This document shows, one piece after another, positions 8,439 to 16,274 of a DNA stretch of 23,679 bases. How positions within the stretch are numbered: position 1 is the first letter of the stretch; every line of letters starts with the position of its first letter. Location: the NCBI GenBank assembly GCA_028293225.1, contig JAQGPE010000554.1, positions 1 to 23,679 of the forward strand, read 5' to 3'. The notes under the pieces were generated by a model. The model was given only the letters and a program-made list of their open reading frames with translations, ran no database searches and was not told the DNA's origin. The DNA comes from Akkermansiaceae bacterium. GTDB lineage: Bacteria > Verrucomicrobiota > Verrucomicrobiia > Verrucomicrobiales > Akkermansiaceae. A program made the position numbers and the translations under genes.

Positions 8439-9260
8439 TCAGCGGCTGGCGTCGAGACGCTGCACGAGGCCGGGCGGAATGCCATCGAGAAGCAGCAGGG
8501 TTTTGAACTGGGCGGGGTGGAGGACCATGACCTGGCGCTCGATGCCGTCTTCGTCGGGTGGGAATTGCTGACTTTCCTGGAACAGAAAGAGATACGCGGC
8601 ATGCGCGAGTTGGATAGGGGGAGGCGGGGGAGGAACAAAGGGAACACGGGTATGAATAATGGGCCCGCTGCGCCAGCGGCTGAGGAGATCGACGGGGTCT
8701 TCCGCTTTTCCTTCCGATTTCATGCGCTGGGTAATGCCCATCACTTTCATGGTCGGGATATTTCTGAAAAGCTGAGATGGGGCAATGGCTCGCTTCCGCA
8801 CCCAAGCCGGAGCCTGCGGGCTCAGAGGCGGGATCACCGGCCCCCACTCGCCGCCGTCCGCGGGCAGCGACGCCAGGATCCTGCGGGCGTGCTCCCGGGC
8901 TTCAACGCTTAGCCCCAGTCCGGCATCCATCGTTTCGAGATACCACTGCTTTTGCCGGCCTTCAAGAATGGCAGGCGAGAGCAGCGCGGCGTTCTCCGGG
9001 GCCAGACCGGCCTTGTCGTAGTCCTCCAGAATGTCGCGGATCTGCTGCAGGGTCGTGCCCTTCTGTACTCCGTCGAAAAACGAGTGCGGTGGCCACTCGA
9101 GCCGCTCGGAAACCTTCGTCGGCTTGGTCGGCGGGCCCAACTCCGCCTTTCCGACCGGAACGGAGATGGCGACGCGGCCGGCCAGCCAGACGCCGATCCC
9201 GGCGAAGAGCAGGGCCAGAATCATCCAGGGGGCGGTGCGGCCGATCGCGGGCGTCTTCAT
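8439..9260 (-). CDS. Hypothetical membrane-anchored protein, proline-rich
   Basis: I do not recognise this 273-residue protein. It starts MKTPAIGRTAPW and has one strong membrane helix (about 11-29), so it is probably anchored in the inner membrane with the rest in the periplasm. The soluble part has a helical, charged section around 65-135, many PP and SPQAP-like segments, and a run of six prolines near residue 217 followed by a hydrophobic stretch (IQLAHAAYLFLF). No catalytic motif or cysteine pattern is visible. Its ATG overlaps the stop of the upstream DOMON-like gene as ATGA (9257-9260), so the two are translationally coupled and likely act together. Confidence 0.7.
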   Translation of the reverse strand: MKTPAIGRTAPWMILALLFAGIGVWLAGRVAISVPVGKAELGPPTKPTKVSERLEWPPHSFFDGVQKGTTLQQIRDILEDYDKAGLAPENAALLSPAILEGRQKQWYLETMDAGLGLSVEAREHARRILASLPADGGEWGPVIPPLSPQAPAWVRKRAIAPSQLFRNIPTMKVMGITQRMKSEGKAEDPVDLLSRWRSGPIIHTRVPFVPPPPPPIQLAHAAYLFLFQESQQFPPDEDGIERQVMVLHPAQFKTLLLLDGIPPGLVQRLDASR

Positions 9261-9853
9261 GACGCTTCATTGAACACCAGTTCCGGGAAATGTCCCGGGC
9301 GGTGGAAATCCGGGTCGCCGTCGCCGAGTTTTGCCGCGGTCAGGAAACGCTGGGCGGGTGAGCCGAGGATGAAGGTGACATTTCCGCGCGTACCGGGGCC
9401 GAAATCAAGCCGCGCCTGGAGAAGAGCGAGCGGGATGGCCATGGCTGCGACCCAGCCGCCGTCCGGCGACAGCTCCGCATAGGTGGCGACTTCCGGGAAG
9501 GCGATGTCCGCCTCCTCCGCACGTTTGCGAGGGGCGGTGAACTCACAACTCCACCAGGCGCCGTTCGGAGCGAGATTGAACTCAAGATAGCGGCCCGTGC
9601 CGGGATGGCTGAGGAACAGCTCCGCAACGTCGTACTGCCACAGATCGGCCGTGAACTTCCCCGGGCGGGCGGCGGGGTGCAGCCGGGCCGAGCGGGCATG
9701 GGAGGCGATGAACCAGAGGCGCTGGGGATCGACCGCCAGGCAGAAGGCGGCCGGTGGATCGCAGGCCACACCGGCCCAGTCCCGGCCGACGCCGAAAAGA
9801 GGTAGATCAAGTTCGCCCCAGGCTAACAGCAGATTGCTGCGGATAACGTTCAC
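9257..9853 (-). CDS. DOMON-like / CBM9-like carbohydrate-binding-fold protein
   Basis: The 198 residues fit the small DOMON-like/CBM9-like beta-sandwich family. LWFIASHARSARLHP (46-60) is followed by LWQYDVAELFLS (71-82), GRYLEFNLAPNGAWWSCEF (87-105) and a terminal PDFHRPGHFPEL (181-192), the usual order of conserved aromatic and acidic strands. There is no signal peptide or membrane helix, so it appears cytosolic unless the start is wrong. The start is GTG at 9853, since no ATG is available near the N-terminus. The sequence before it contains CTCCTTGG, the opposite of a Shine-Dalgarno sequence. It is the first gene of the minus-strand run and overlaps the next gene by four bases. The bound ligand (sugar or haem are family options) is unknown. 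Confidence 0.75.
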   Translation of the reverse strand: MNVIRSNLLLAWGELDLPLFGVGRDWAGVACDPPAAFCLAVDPQRLWFIASHARSARLHPAARPGKFTADLWQYDVAELFLSHPGTGRYLEFNLAPNGAWWSCEFTAPRKRAEEADIAFPEVATYAELSPDGGWVAAMAIPLALLQARLDFGPGTRGNVTFILGSPAQRFLTAAKLGDGDPDFHRPGHFPELVFNEAS

Positions 9854-9976
9854 GCCAAGGAGCTACGTCCGGGCAGGCGCGGGGTCGAGCTTGGCGATGC
9901 CAAAATTATTTCGTCATCAGGAGATGAAAAACATCGCAATGCGGTGCTGATTTTGCTTTGCGTAGTTCGTCCCACC
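9854..9976. promoter_or_regulatory. Divergent intergenic region with likely promoters for both directions
   Basis: This 123-bp gap separates divergent gene starts (GTG 9853 minus, ATG 9977 plus) and is locally more AT-rich than its surroundings around 9900-9960. On the minus strand AATAAT at 9905-9910 resembles a -10 element, but no good -35 element sits at the right spacing. I cannot assign a plus-strand promoter. GATGAAAAACATC at 9923-9935 is a short dyad of unknown meaning. Confidence 0.35.
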
Positions 9977-10783
9977 ATGGCTCGTCGTCGCACGTCCAAA
10001 CACCTAAGTACGATCGAGTACATCGGTCCCCGTCCGCAGAAGAAACAGGTCAAACGACCTAACTTCCTCGGAGGGTGGGTTGTTCTACTCATCGCGGCAG
10101 GTTCCGCCTACTACTTTGGAGCTCCGCTGGTTAGCCTGGTGAAGGCTCAGCAGGTCCCGGCCACGCCGCAGGCCGCCGCTTCGCTGATCGCCTCGCTCGA
10201 AAGCACGAACGGCATCGGCGAGCGCCTCGCCGCCGCCGCGCTGAAGCAGACGACCAGCAACGTCAGCTACGACTCTTCCTACTACAAGATCTCCTACCCC
10301 TGGGGCGACATCCCGTCGAACAAGGGCAAGGCGGAGGATCTGGTCATCCGCAGCTACCGGGCGCTGGGCATCGACCTCCAGCAGAAGGTGCATGACGACA
10401 TGAACGCCGATCTGGGCGCCTACTCGAGCCTGATGGACTCGCCGGCACCGGATCCGAGCAACGATCACCGCCGCGCGGTGGTTCTGGAACGCTTTTTCGA
10501 ACGCAAGGGCGAAAGCCTGGGCAAGGCCCGCACCGGTGAGGACTACCTGCCGGGCGACATCGTCGTCTGGAGCCGCCCCGACGCGGTGGTCGGCAACGGC
10601 GCCCAGATCCCGCGCCACATCGGCATCGTGGTCCCCGGTCCTGGCGGCAACACCAAGGAGCCCTGGGTCGTCGACCATCTGGACTCCACGGTGAAGTGGG
10701 AAAACTCACTGTTCTCCTACCAGATCCTCGGCCACTACCGTTATAACGGCGAGGTGAAGGCAGAGGGGACCGCAGCCAAGTAA
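9977..10783 (+). CDS. Membrane-anchored DUF1287 (YiiQ-like) protein
   Basis: The 268 residues have a basic N-terminus, one membrane helix (about 32-51) and an extracytoplasmic DUF1287 domain. Diagnostic stretches are YDSSYYKISYPWGDIP (98-113), DLVIRSYRALGIDLQQ (121-136), the NDHRR block at 162-166, YLPGDIVVW (190-198), RHIGIV (213-218) and a closing LGHYRY (251-256). The family is related to NlpC/P60-like cysteine hydrolases. Members I recall have cysteine in a VCTD motif just before VIRAYR, but here the position is alanine (A119, GKAED). H214 is kept. I use ATG 9977 rather than the ATG 33 bp upstream, because it gives the basic-then-hydrophobic N-terminus directly. A strong terminator follows. 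The biological role is unknown. Confidence 0.85.
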   Translation: MARRRTSKHLSTIEYIGPRPQKKQVKRPNFLGGWVVLLIAAGSAYYFGAPLVSLVKAQQVPATPQAAASLIASLESTNGIGERLAAAALKQTTSNVSYDSSYYKISYPWGDIPSNKGKAEDLVIRSYRALGIDLQQKVHDDMNADLGAYSSLMDSPAPDPSNDHRRAVVLERFFERKGESLGKARTGEDYLPGDIVVWSRPDAVVGNGAQIPRHIGIVVPGPGGNTKEPWVVDHLDSTVKWENSLFSYQILGHYRYNGEVKAEGTAAK

Positions 10784-10813
10784 GCGAGGCGGCCATTCAA
10801 CCTGTTTTTGATG

Positions 10814-10847
10814 AAAGCGCTTCCCCGGTGGGAAGCGCTTTTCGTTT
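10814..10847 (+). terminator. Rho-independent terminator after the DUF1287 gene
   Basis: A perfect 12-bp stem, AAAGCGCTTCCC at 10814-10825 and GGGAAGCGCTTT at 10830-10841, closes a CGGT loop and is followed by T-rich sequence TCGTTT. It lies 30 bases after the stop codon at 10783. This is the clearest terminator in the window. The A-rich start of the stem could give some activity on the other strand too. Confidence 0.9.
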
Positions 10848-11039
10848 GCAGGGAGGCAGGGACGCCCTTGGCCGACATACGGCACCAACGAATCGCCCCT
10901 CAATTTGGAAGGAGGTGGCTCTGGGTTTCGCCCTCCTGAAGCCGCCGCCGGGAATTCGTGCCAAGGGAAAACCGTCGGCACAAAGATAGTGGCAAATTCG
11001 TCACTCCAGCCGATCTTACCCCTAAATCCCCAATCATTT

Positions 11040-11576
11040 ATGCACGACCAAACCGATGCCAACATCTTGGGAGTCAAACGCATCATGATTCCAACCGACT
11101 TTTCTCCTCCGGCGGACAGGGCATTGCTCTACGCGATCCGCTACGCGGAAACCACCGGCTCTGAAATGCTGGTGCTTCACGTCGAACACCACGGGTCGGC
11201 TCCTTGGGGAACACCTGCCAAGGAATACCTTCATTGCAAGGAGCGCGCTCACCAGCAGATGCGGGAACGGCTCGATGCCCTCATCGCCAGGTTCTCGCGG
11301 AACCCGGAAAAACCCCTCCCGTTCCACTATCGATTGATCATTGTCGGGGGGGACGCCGCCCAGGAAATCATCAAAAGCGCCCTCGATCACTCGATCGACA
11401 TGATTTTCATCCCCACGCACGGATACCGCGGCATGAAGCGGATTTTCCTCGGGGGAACTGCTCAGAAGGTCGTCCGCTATGCCGCCTGCCCGGTGGTCGT
11501 GGTCCGCGAGAAGGACCAGGATCTGATCACTCCGCCCAAGGAAGCGGAGCCGGCCGGAAATCAGGGATGCCCGTGA
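11040..11576 (+). CDS. Universal stress protein (UspA family)
   Basis: The 178-residue protein has a single Usp domain. It opens with the beta1 strand VKRIMIPTDFSPPADRALLYA (12-32), has LVLHVEH (44-50), and the C-terminal half IDMIFIPTHGYRGMKRIFLGGTAQKVVRYAACPVVVV. The glycine-rich GYRG...GGT segment (128-140) is the ATP-binding type loop, so nucleotide binding is plausible. A GGDAAQEII motif (103-110) precedes the last strands. An open extension of 45 codons exists upstream, but only the ATG at 11040 gives a normal Usp N-terminus. The 256 bp before it hold the upstream gene's terminator and probably this gene's own promoter, which I cannot pinpoint. No Shine-Dalgarno sequence is seen. Such proteins are typically induced by starvation or stress. 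Confidence 0.88.
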   Translation: MHDQTDANILGVKRIMIPTDFSPPADRALLYAIRYAETTGSEMLVLHVEHHGSAPWGTPAKEYLHCKERAHQQMRERLDALIARFSRNPEKPLPFHYRLIIVGGDAAQEIIKSALDHSIDMIFIPTHGYRGMKRIFLGGTAQKVVRYAACPVVVVREKDQDLITPPKEAEPAGNQGCP

Positions 11577-11700
11577 TGTCCCTCGGGATCCTGTTTTGAT
11601 GCGCCCGGCCCGGAGGTGATCGTCGCAGCTCTTTCACTTCGGCGGTATCCCCGGCGCGGGCTTCACGCAGCCATTCCCGTGCTTTACTCAGCGGGCGCTT

Positions 11701-11750
11701 TCACCCATTTTCCCGCCCTTTCCTTCCGCTTCAACGACTTTCCCGTCCCC
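11701..11750 (+). promoter_or_regulatory. Pyrimidine-rich leader directly before alaS
   Basis: The 50 bases before the alaS ATG contain only nine purines and no Shine-Dalgarno-like sequence. The 174-bp gap from the stress-protein gene (11577-11750) otherwise shows no T-box or other recognisable leader. The tract may act in non-Shine-Dalgarno initiation, but this is inference. Confidence 0.35.
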
Positions 11751-14570
11751 ATGACCGCCGCCGAGATCCGCCAGAGCTTCCTGAATTTCTTCCGTGAGAA
11801 GCAGCACACCATCGTGCCGTCCGCCTCGCTGCTGCCGCAGTCGCCGGGCCTGCTGTTCACGAACGCCGGGATGAACCCCTTTGTGCCGTATTTCCTGGGG
11901 GTCGAAAAGGCGCCGTACGATCCGCCGCGGGCCGCGGACACGCAGAAGTGCATCCGCGCCGGGGGAAAACACAACGACCTGGAGGATGTCGGCTACGACA
12001 CGTATCACCACACGTTTTTCGAGATGCTGGGGAACTGGTCCTTCGGCAACTACTTCAAAAAGGAAGCCATCCAGTGGGCCTGGGAGCTGGTGGTGGAGCG
12101 CTGGGGCCTGCCGGCCAACCGCCTCTACGCCTCCGTCTATGCGCCAAAGCCAGGCGATCCAGGCGAGTTCGACCAGGAGGCCTGGGATCTGTGGGCCGAG
12201 CTGTTCCGCGCCAAGGGCTGCGACCCGGCGATCCAGATCGTCAATGGCAACCGCAAGGACAACTTCTGGCAGATGGGTGAAACCGGCCCGTGTGGCCCGT
12301 GTTCCGAGCTGCACGTCGACCTGACCCCGGAGGGCAACTCCCAGGGCAAGCTGGTCAACAACGACTCCGACCTCTGCATCGAGATCTGGAATCTGGTCTT
12401 CATCCAGTACAACGCCGAGGCCGACGGCACCTTCCGCGAACTGCCCTCCAAGCACGTCGACACGGGCATGGGCTTCGAGCGCGCCTGCTCGATCATCCAG
12501 GGCACCAAGGGCTTCACCGACTTCTCCCAGCGGCCTAGCAACTACGCGACCGACGTGTTCCAGCCGCTGTTCCGCAAGCTGGAAGAGCTGAGCGGCAAGA
12601 CCTACGTGAACATCTACCCGGAACTGGGCGCCGACCGCTCGCTGTTCACGGAGGAAATGAAGACGGCCATCGCCTTCCGGGTGATCGCCGACCACCTGCG
12701 CACGCTGTCGTTCTCGATCGCCGACGGCATCATGCCCGGCAACAACGGCCGCAACTACGTGCTGCGCCGCATCCTCCGCCGCGCGGTCCGCTACGGCCGC
12801 CAGCTGGGCTTCTCCGGTGACAAGCCGTTCTTCGGCGCGCTGGTGCAGACGCTGGTTGAGCAGATGGGCGAGGTTTTCCCGGAACTGAAGAACCGCGAGG
12901 AAACCGTCCGGACAACGCTGGAAAGGGAAGAGGCGAGCTTCAACGAGACGCTGGACCGGGGGTTGAAGCGGTTTGAGCAGGAGATTTCCGAAGTGAAGGG
13001 CGACCAGCTTTCGGGAGACGCCACTTTTGAACTCTACGATACCTTCGGCTTTCCCGATGACCTGACGGCCCTGCTTTGCGCCGAGCGCGGAATCAGCATC
13101 GATACCGGTCGCTTTGAAGAGTTGATGGAAAAGCAACGCGCCATGGCCCGCGAAGCCCGTCATGCATCCGTCGTCCGCGCTCTCGATATTTCGACCAACG
13201 CCGTGACCGCCTTCAACGGCTTCGACTCCGATGACGCGGAAGCCGTGGTGCTCGAAGTCCATCCTCAGGAAGACAGCCTCTTCGTCATCACGGACCGCAC
13301 GCCTTTCTACGCGGAAATGGGCGGCCAGGCTGGCGATACCGGCGTGCTGATCCTCAACGGCGAGGAAATCCCGGTGGTGGGCGTGCAGCAGGTCGGCAAG
13401 GCCCGTGCCCACGTGGTGGGCGGTTCCACTGCCGTGAAAGCCGGCGACACGGTCACGCTCAAGCTCGACGCAACCCGCCGCCGCCCGATCGAGGCGCATC
13501 ACACGGCGACGCACCTGCTTCACTGGGCGCTGCACGAGGTCGTCTCGAAGGACGCGATCCAGCAGGGTTCGTCGGTCGACGACAGCCGGCTGCGCTTCGA
13601 CTTCAACAGCGGCGCGGTCACGGCCGACCAGATCGCCGAGATGGAGGAGAAGGTGAACGCCTGCATCGCCGAGAACGACATCGTTTCCTGGAAGGAAGTC
13701 CCGCACTCCGAAGTGAAAGAGAACCGCAACGTGATGCAGTTCTTCGGCGACAAGTACGGCGACCTGGTCCGCGTGGTCCAGATCGGCGGCGGCAAGGGCG
13801 AGCTCAATGGCTACTCGATGGAACTCTGCGGCGGCACGCACGTCCGCAGCACCGGCGAGATCGGCCTGTTCAAGATCAAGAGCGAAGGCGCAATCGCTTC
13901 CGGCGTCCGCCGCATCGAAGCGGTCTGCGGTGAAAGCACGCTGGCCTACCTGAAGGAATCCGCCGTCCAGCTGGAAGCCGAGACCGTGGCGGCCGAGTCC
14001 AAGCTCAGTGCCGCGAACGACAAGCTCTCCGCTCTCGGCGAGGCCGCCCTGCCGGGCGCCGCCGCGCCAAAGCCGGACGTGGAGTCCTACTACGCCGGGG
14101 GCGACATCCGCGCGATCAACGAAGCCTTTGGCGCGGCCAAGGCGGCGCTTGAAGCGACCAAGGAAGCCGCGGTGGAAGCCGAAAAGCGGGTGAAGAAACT
14201 CCAGGCAGGCGCAGCGGCCAAGCAAGCCGATGCCGCTCTGCTGGAACTGATCGCCGCGGGCGGACCAATCGTCGCGACCTTCGAAGCCGATGCCTCGCTG
14301 CTGCAGGAACTGCTCAACGGGCTGAAAAAGCAGCAGTTCACGGGCGCGGGATTCGTGATCGTCGATGACGGCGACAAGCTCCACCTCGGCGCGTATAGCG
14401 GCGATGCGGCGCAGGCGGCCGGACTCAAGGCGGGCGACATCCTGCGCGATCTGGCGGCGATCGCCGGGGGCAAGGGCGGCGGCAAGCCGGACCAGGCCCG
14501 CGGTGCGGCGCCGGAGCGCGGCAAGCTGGCCGAGCTGGTCGAGGCCGCAAAGGCGAAGCTGGGCGCCTGA
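11751..14570 (+). CDS. alaS: Alanine--tRNA ligase
   Basis: This cytosolic class II synthetase charges tRNA-Ala and edits mischarged Ser/Gly. It has 939 residues, somewhat longer than the roughly 875 of E. coli AlaRS. The aminoacylation core is clear at the N-terminus: LLFTNAGMNPFVPYFLG (34-50), RAGGKHNDLEDVG (69-81) and HHTFFEMLGNWSFG (86-99). The editing domain carries zinc-type ligands in HHTATHLLH (H584, H588) and CGGTH (C693, H697). A charged coiled-coil linker (about 730-850) and a C-terminal DHHA1-type oligomerisation domain (about 858-939, GGPIVATFEADAS to the end) complete the protein. The frame is open 45 codons upstream, but ATG 11751 begins at the conserved MTAAEIRQSFL. It is followed 126 bp later by the protease gene. 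Confidence 0.97.
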   Translation: MTAAEIRQSFLNFFREKQHTIVPSASLLPQSPGLLFTNAGMNPFVPYFLGVEKAPYDPPRAADTQKCIRAGGKHNDLEDVGYDTYHHTFFEMLGNWSFGNYFKKEAIQWAWELVVERWGLPANRLYASVYAPKPGDPGEFDQEAWDLWAELFRAKGCDPAIQIVNGNRKDNFWQMGETGPCGPCSELHVDLTPEGNSQGKLVNNDSDLCIEIWNLVFIQYNAEADGTFRELPSKHVDTGMGFERACSIIQGTKGFTDFSQRPSNYATDVFQPLFRKLEELSGKTYVNIYPELGADRSLFTEEMKTAIAFRVIADHLRTLSFSIADGIMPGNNGRNYVLRRILRRAVRYGRQLGFSGDKPFFGALVQTLVEQMGEVFPELKNREETVRTTLEREEASFNETLDRGLKRFEQEISEVKGDQLSGDATFELYDTFGFPDDLTALLCAERGISIDTGRFEELMEKQRAMAREARHASVVRALDISTNAVTAFNGFDSDDAEAVVLEVHPQEDSLFVITDRTPFYAEMGGQAGDTGVLILNGEEIPVVGVQQVGKARAHVVGGSTAVKAGDTVTLKLDATRRRPIEAHHTATHLLHWALHEVVSKDAIQQGSSVDDSRLRFDFNSGAVTADQIAEMEEKVNACIAENDIVSWKEVPHSEVKENRNVMQFFGDKYGDLVRVVQIGGGKGELNGYSMELCGGTHVRSTGEIGLFKIKSEGAIASGVRRIEAVCGESTLAYLKESAVQLEAETVAAESKLSAANDKLSALGEAALPGAAAPKPDVESYYAGGDIRAINEAFGAAKAALEATKEAAVEAEKRVKKLQAGAAAKQADAALLELIAAGGPIVATFEADASLLQELLNGLKKQQFTGAGFVIVDDGDKLHLGAYSGDAAQAAGLKAGDILRDLAAIAGGKGGGKPDQARGAAPERGKLAELVEAAKAKLGA

Positions 14571-14655
14571 GCTTCAAGCGTATCCGCAGATTTACGAAGG
14601 TTCGCCGCCTTACGCGATAAAGGAAACGGATCACATGGGGGCATGTGGGATTCGG

Positions 14656-14681
14656 ACTGGCTAGGATTCCGCCTAGCTGGT
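14656..14681 (+). other. Stem-loop upstream of the secreted protease start
   Basis: Bases 14656-14665 and 14672-14681 can form a 10-bp stem (core GCTAGG/CCTAGC, with two wobble pairs) around the loop ATTCCG. It ends 15 bases before the GTG start at 14697 and has no T-run. It could modulate translation of the protease or bind a regulator; as an alaS terminator it would be weak. Confidence 0.45.
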
Positions 14682-14696
14682 AGCCGAGTCCCCGCC

Positions 14697-16274
14697 GTGC
14701 ATTCCCCCCTGCGCTTTTCCCTGTCCCCGCTCCTCCTCGTGGCGGCGCTGACTCCGTGCGCCCGCGCGGTGGTCATCCGCACCGGAACCGCTGATTTCAC
14801 CAATACCGTGCGGCTGGCGTGGATGCCGGACCGGCACGAGGAAAACCCGGGATTCCCGATTCCGATCGCCAGTCTGCGCGGGATCGGCTGGCCGGAGCAG
14901 TCGACCGGCGAATGGCACCGGCAGATGGCGATGATTTCGCCGCTCCACTTCGTCTACGCCAATCATTACACGGTCTCCAACACCTGGCGGCTGAGCTTCG
15001 AACTCGCCGACGGCACGCTGCTGAACCAGCAGATCCTGAACACTCAAACGGTGAAGAACGCCCAGGGTCAGGACACCGACCTGCTGCTCGGGACGCTGCA
15101 GGCCCCGGTCAGCCTGGCGGCGACGGGCATTGCTCCATTCCCGGTCGCGAATCTCGGCTCCGATGCGAACTACCTGGGCCAGCGCGCGTGGGTCTTCGGC
15201 AAGGTGGCGACCGCGGGGCGCGGGACTTTCGCGGGATTCGGCACATTGACGGCGGATGGATTCAACCACACGCGGTTCATCTACTTCGACTATAAGAATG
15301 CCTCCGGTGCGGCGGACGACTGCTACTTCGAAAGCGGCGATTCCGGCTCGCCGACCTTCATCGTGGAAAGCGGCCAACCAGCGCTGATCGGCACGCACAG
15401 CTACGAGAACGAAATAACCGGCGGCCATCGCAGCTACGATACCTTCATCCCCGACTACCTGACGCAGCTCGATGCCATGATGGACGCGCAGGGCTACCAT
15501 GTGAAACGCCTGCACCCGGCCGCCACCACTCTGAACCTTTCGGCCGCGCCTGCCGCGCCGCTGCAGACCGGCCAAGCGAGGAGCGTACTTTTCACCATCG
15601 ACAACGCCGGCAGCGCGGATGCCCACAATCTGACCCTCACGCTGACCTTTTCCGTGCCGCCGGCAACGCTCAGCGGCAGCGGCTGGATCTGTGAGCAAGG
15701 CGACACGGCAGGCGCCTGGCTGTGCCGCCGCGGTGGAGTCCCGCAAGCGGGGACGGCTCCGCTGACGGCAAGTTGGTCCGACCCCGGCGACTCCGGATCG
15801 ATCAGTGTCAACGGTTCGCTGGGCTGGGACGGCGGCAACGCGGTGACACTCGCCGCGACCCTGCCGGTGTCCGCTTCGTCCACTTCATTCTATACCGCCT
15901 GGGCGGCCTCGCTCAGCCAGCCCGGCGCGGCTGAAGATCCGGACCGGGACGGCGTGGTGAATCTGTTGGAGTATGCTTTTGGCGGAGATCCGGCGGCGGC
16001 AAGTACGATGGCCATCGGAGGTTATCCGCTGCTGCCCCGGCTGAAAGATTCCACGCTGCTGTTCGCCCGGCGCACCGACGCCAGCCAGCGCGGCCTGGTC
16101 TACCATCTGGAAACCTCCACGGATCTCAGCAGTTGGACGGAGAGCCTGCCGGCGGGGGCATCCGCCAGCGAGGTTCCGTTCATTCCCGCGGTCGACGGCT
16201 TCGATGAAGAAGTCGTCACCCTGCCGCGGGAGGCGATGCGCTATTTCCGCGTGCGGGTCGAGATGACGCCCTGA
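14697..16274 (+). CDS. Secreted trypsin-like serine protease with C-terminal calcium-loop module
   Basis: I chose GTG 14697, because it starts a clean signal peptide (HSPLRFSLSPLLLVAALTPCARA, cleavage near residue 24). The ATG 54 bp upstream would add an acidic, tryptophan-rich stretch in front. In the 525-residue form the likely catalytic triad is H90 (YANHY), D128 (DTDLLLG) and S216 in GDSGSP (214-219), so the first 265 residues are a chymotrypsin-fold protease. Residues 275-395 look like a beta-sandwich of the CARDB/DUF11 kind. DPDRDGVVNLLEYAFGGDP (414-432) is a calcium-loop-like motif followed by a YHLETSTDLSSW strand module, a layout I associate with secreted verrucomicrobial proteins. 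Its last 34 bp overlap the 3' end of uvrA on the other strand. The substrate is unknown. Confidence 0.8.
   Translation: MHSPLRFSLSPLLLVAALTPCARAVVIRTGTADFTNTVRLAWMPDRHEENPGFPIPIASLRGIGWPEQSTGEWHRQMAMISPLHFVYANHYTVSNTWRLSFELADGTLLNQQILNTQTVKNAQGQDTDLLLGTLQAPVSLAATGIAPFPVANLGSDANYLGQRAWVFGKVATAGRGTFAGFGTLTADGFNHTRFIYFDYKNASGAADDCYFESGDSGSPTFIVESGQPALIGTHSYENEITGGHRSYDTFIPDYLTQLDAMMDAQGYHVKRLHPAATTLNLSAAPAAPLQTGQARSVLFTIDNAGSADAHNLTLTLTFSVPPATLSGSGWICEQGDTAGAWLCRRGGVPQAGTAPLTASWSDPGDSGSISVNGSLGWDGGNAVTLAATLPVSASSTSFYTAWAASLSQPGAAEDPDRDGVVNLLEYAFGGDPAAASTMAIGGYPLLPRLKDSTLLFARRTDASQRGLVYHLETSTDLSSWTESLPAGASASEVPFIPAVDGFDEEVVTLPREAMRYFRVRVEMTP

Noticed and set aside
10909..10917. Near-perfect Shine-Dalgarno sequence AAGGAGGTG
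   Set aside because: No ATG, GTG or TTG starts a plausible frame at the right distance, and AGGAGG can pair with CCTCCT at 10932-10937; probably chance.
10905..11039. N-terminal extension of the universal stress protein
   Set aside because: The extra 45 residues do not resemble a Usp N-terminus; ATG 11040 gives the expected beta1 strand after a short lead.
11688..14384. Very long open frame (898 codons) antisense to alaS
   Set aside because: alaS on the other strand is unmistakable. The antisense frame shows no known domain and is rich in Arg/Gly/Ala/Val/His, as expected from codon bias in GC-rich DNA.
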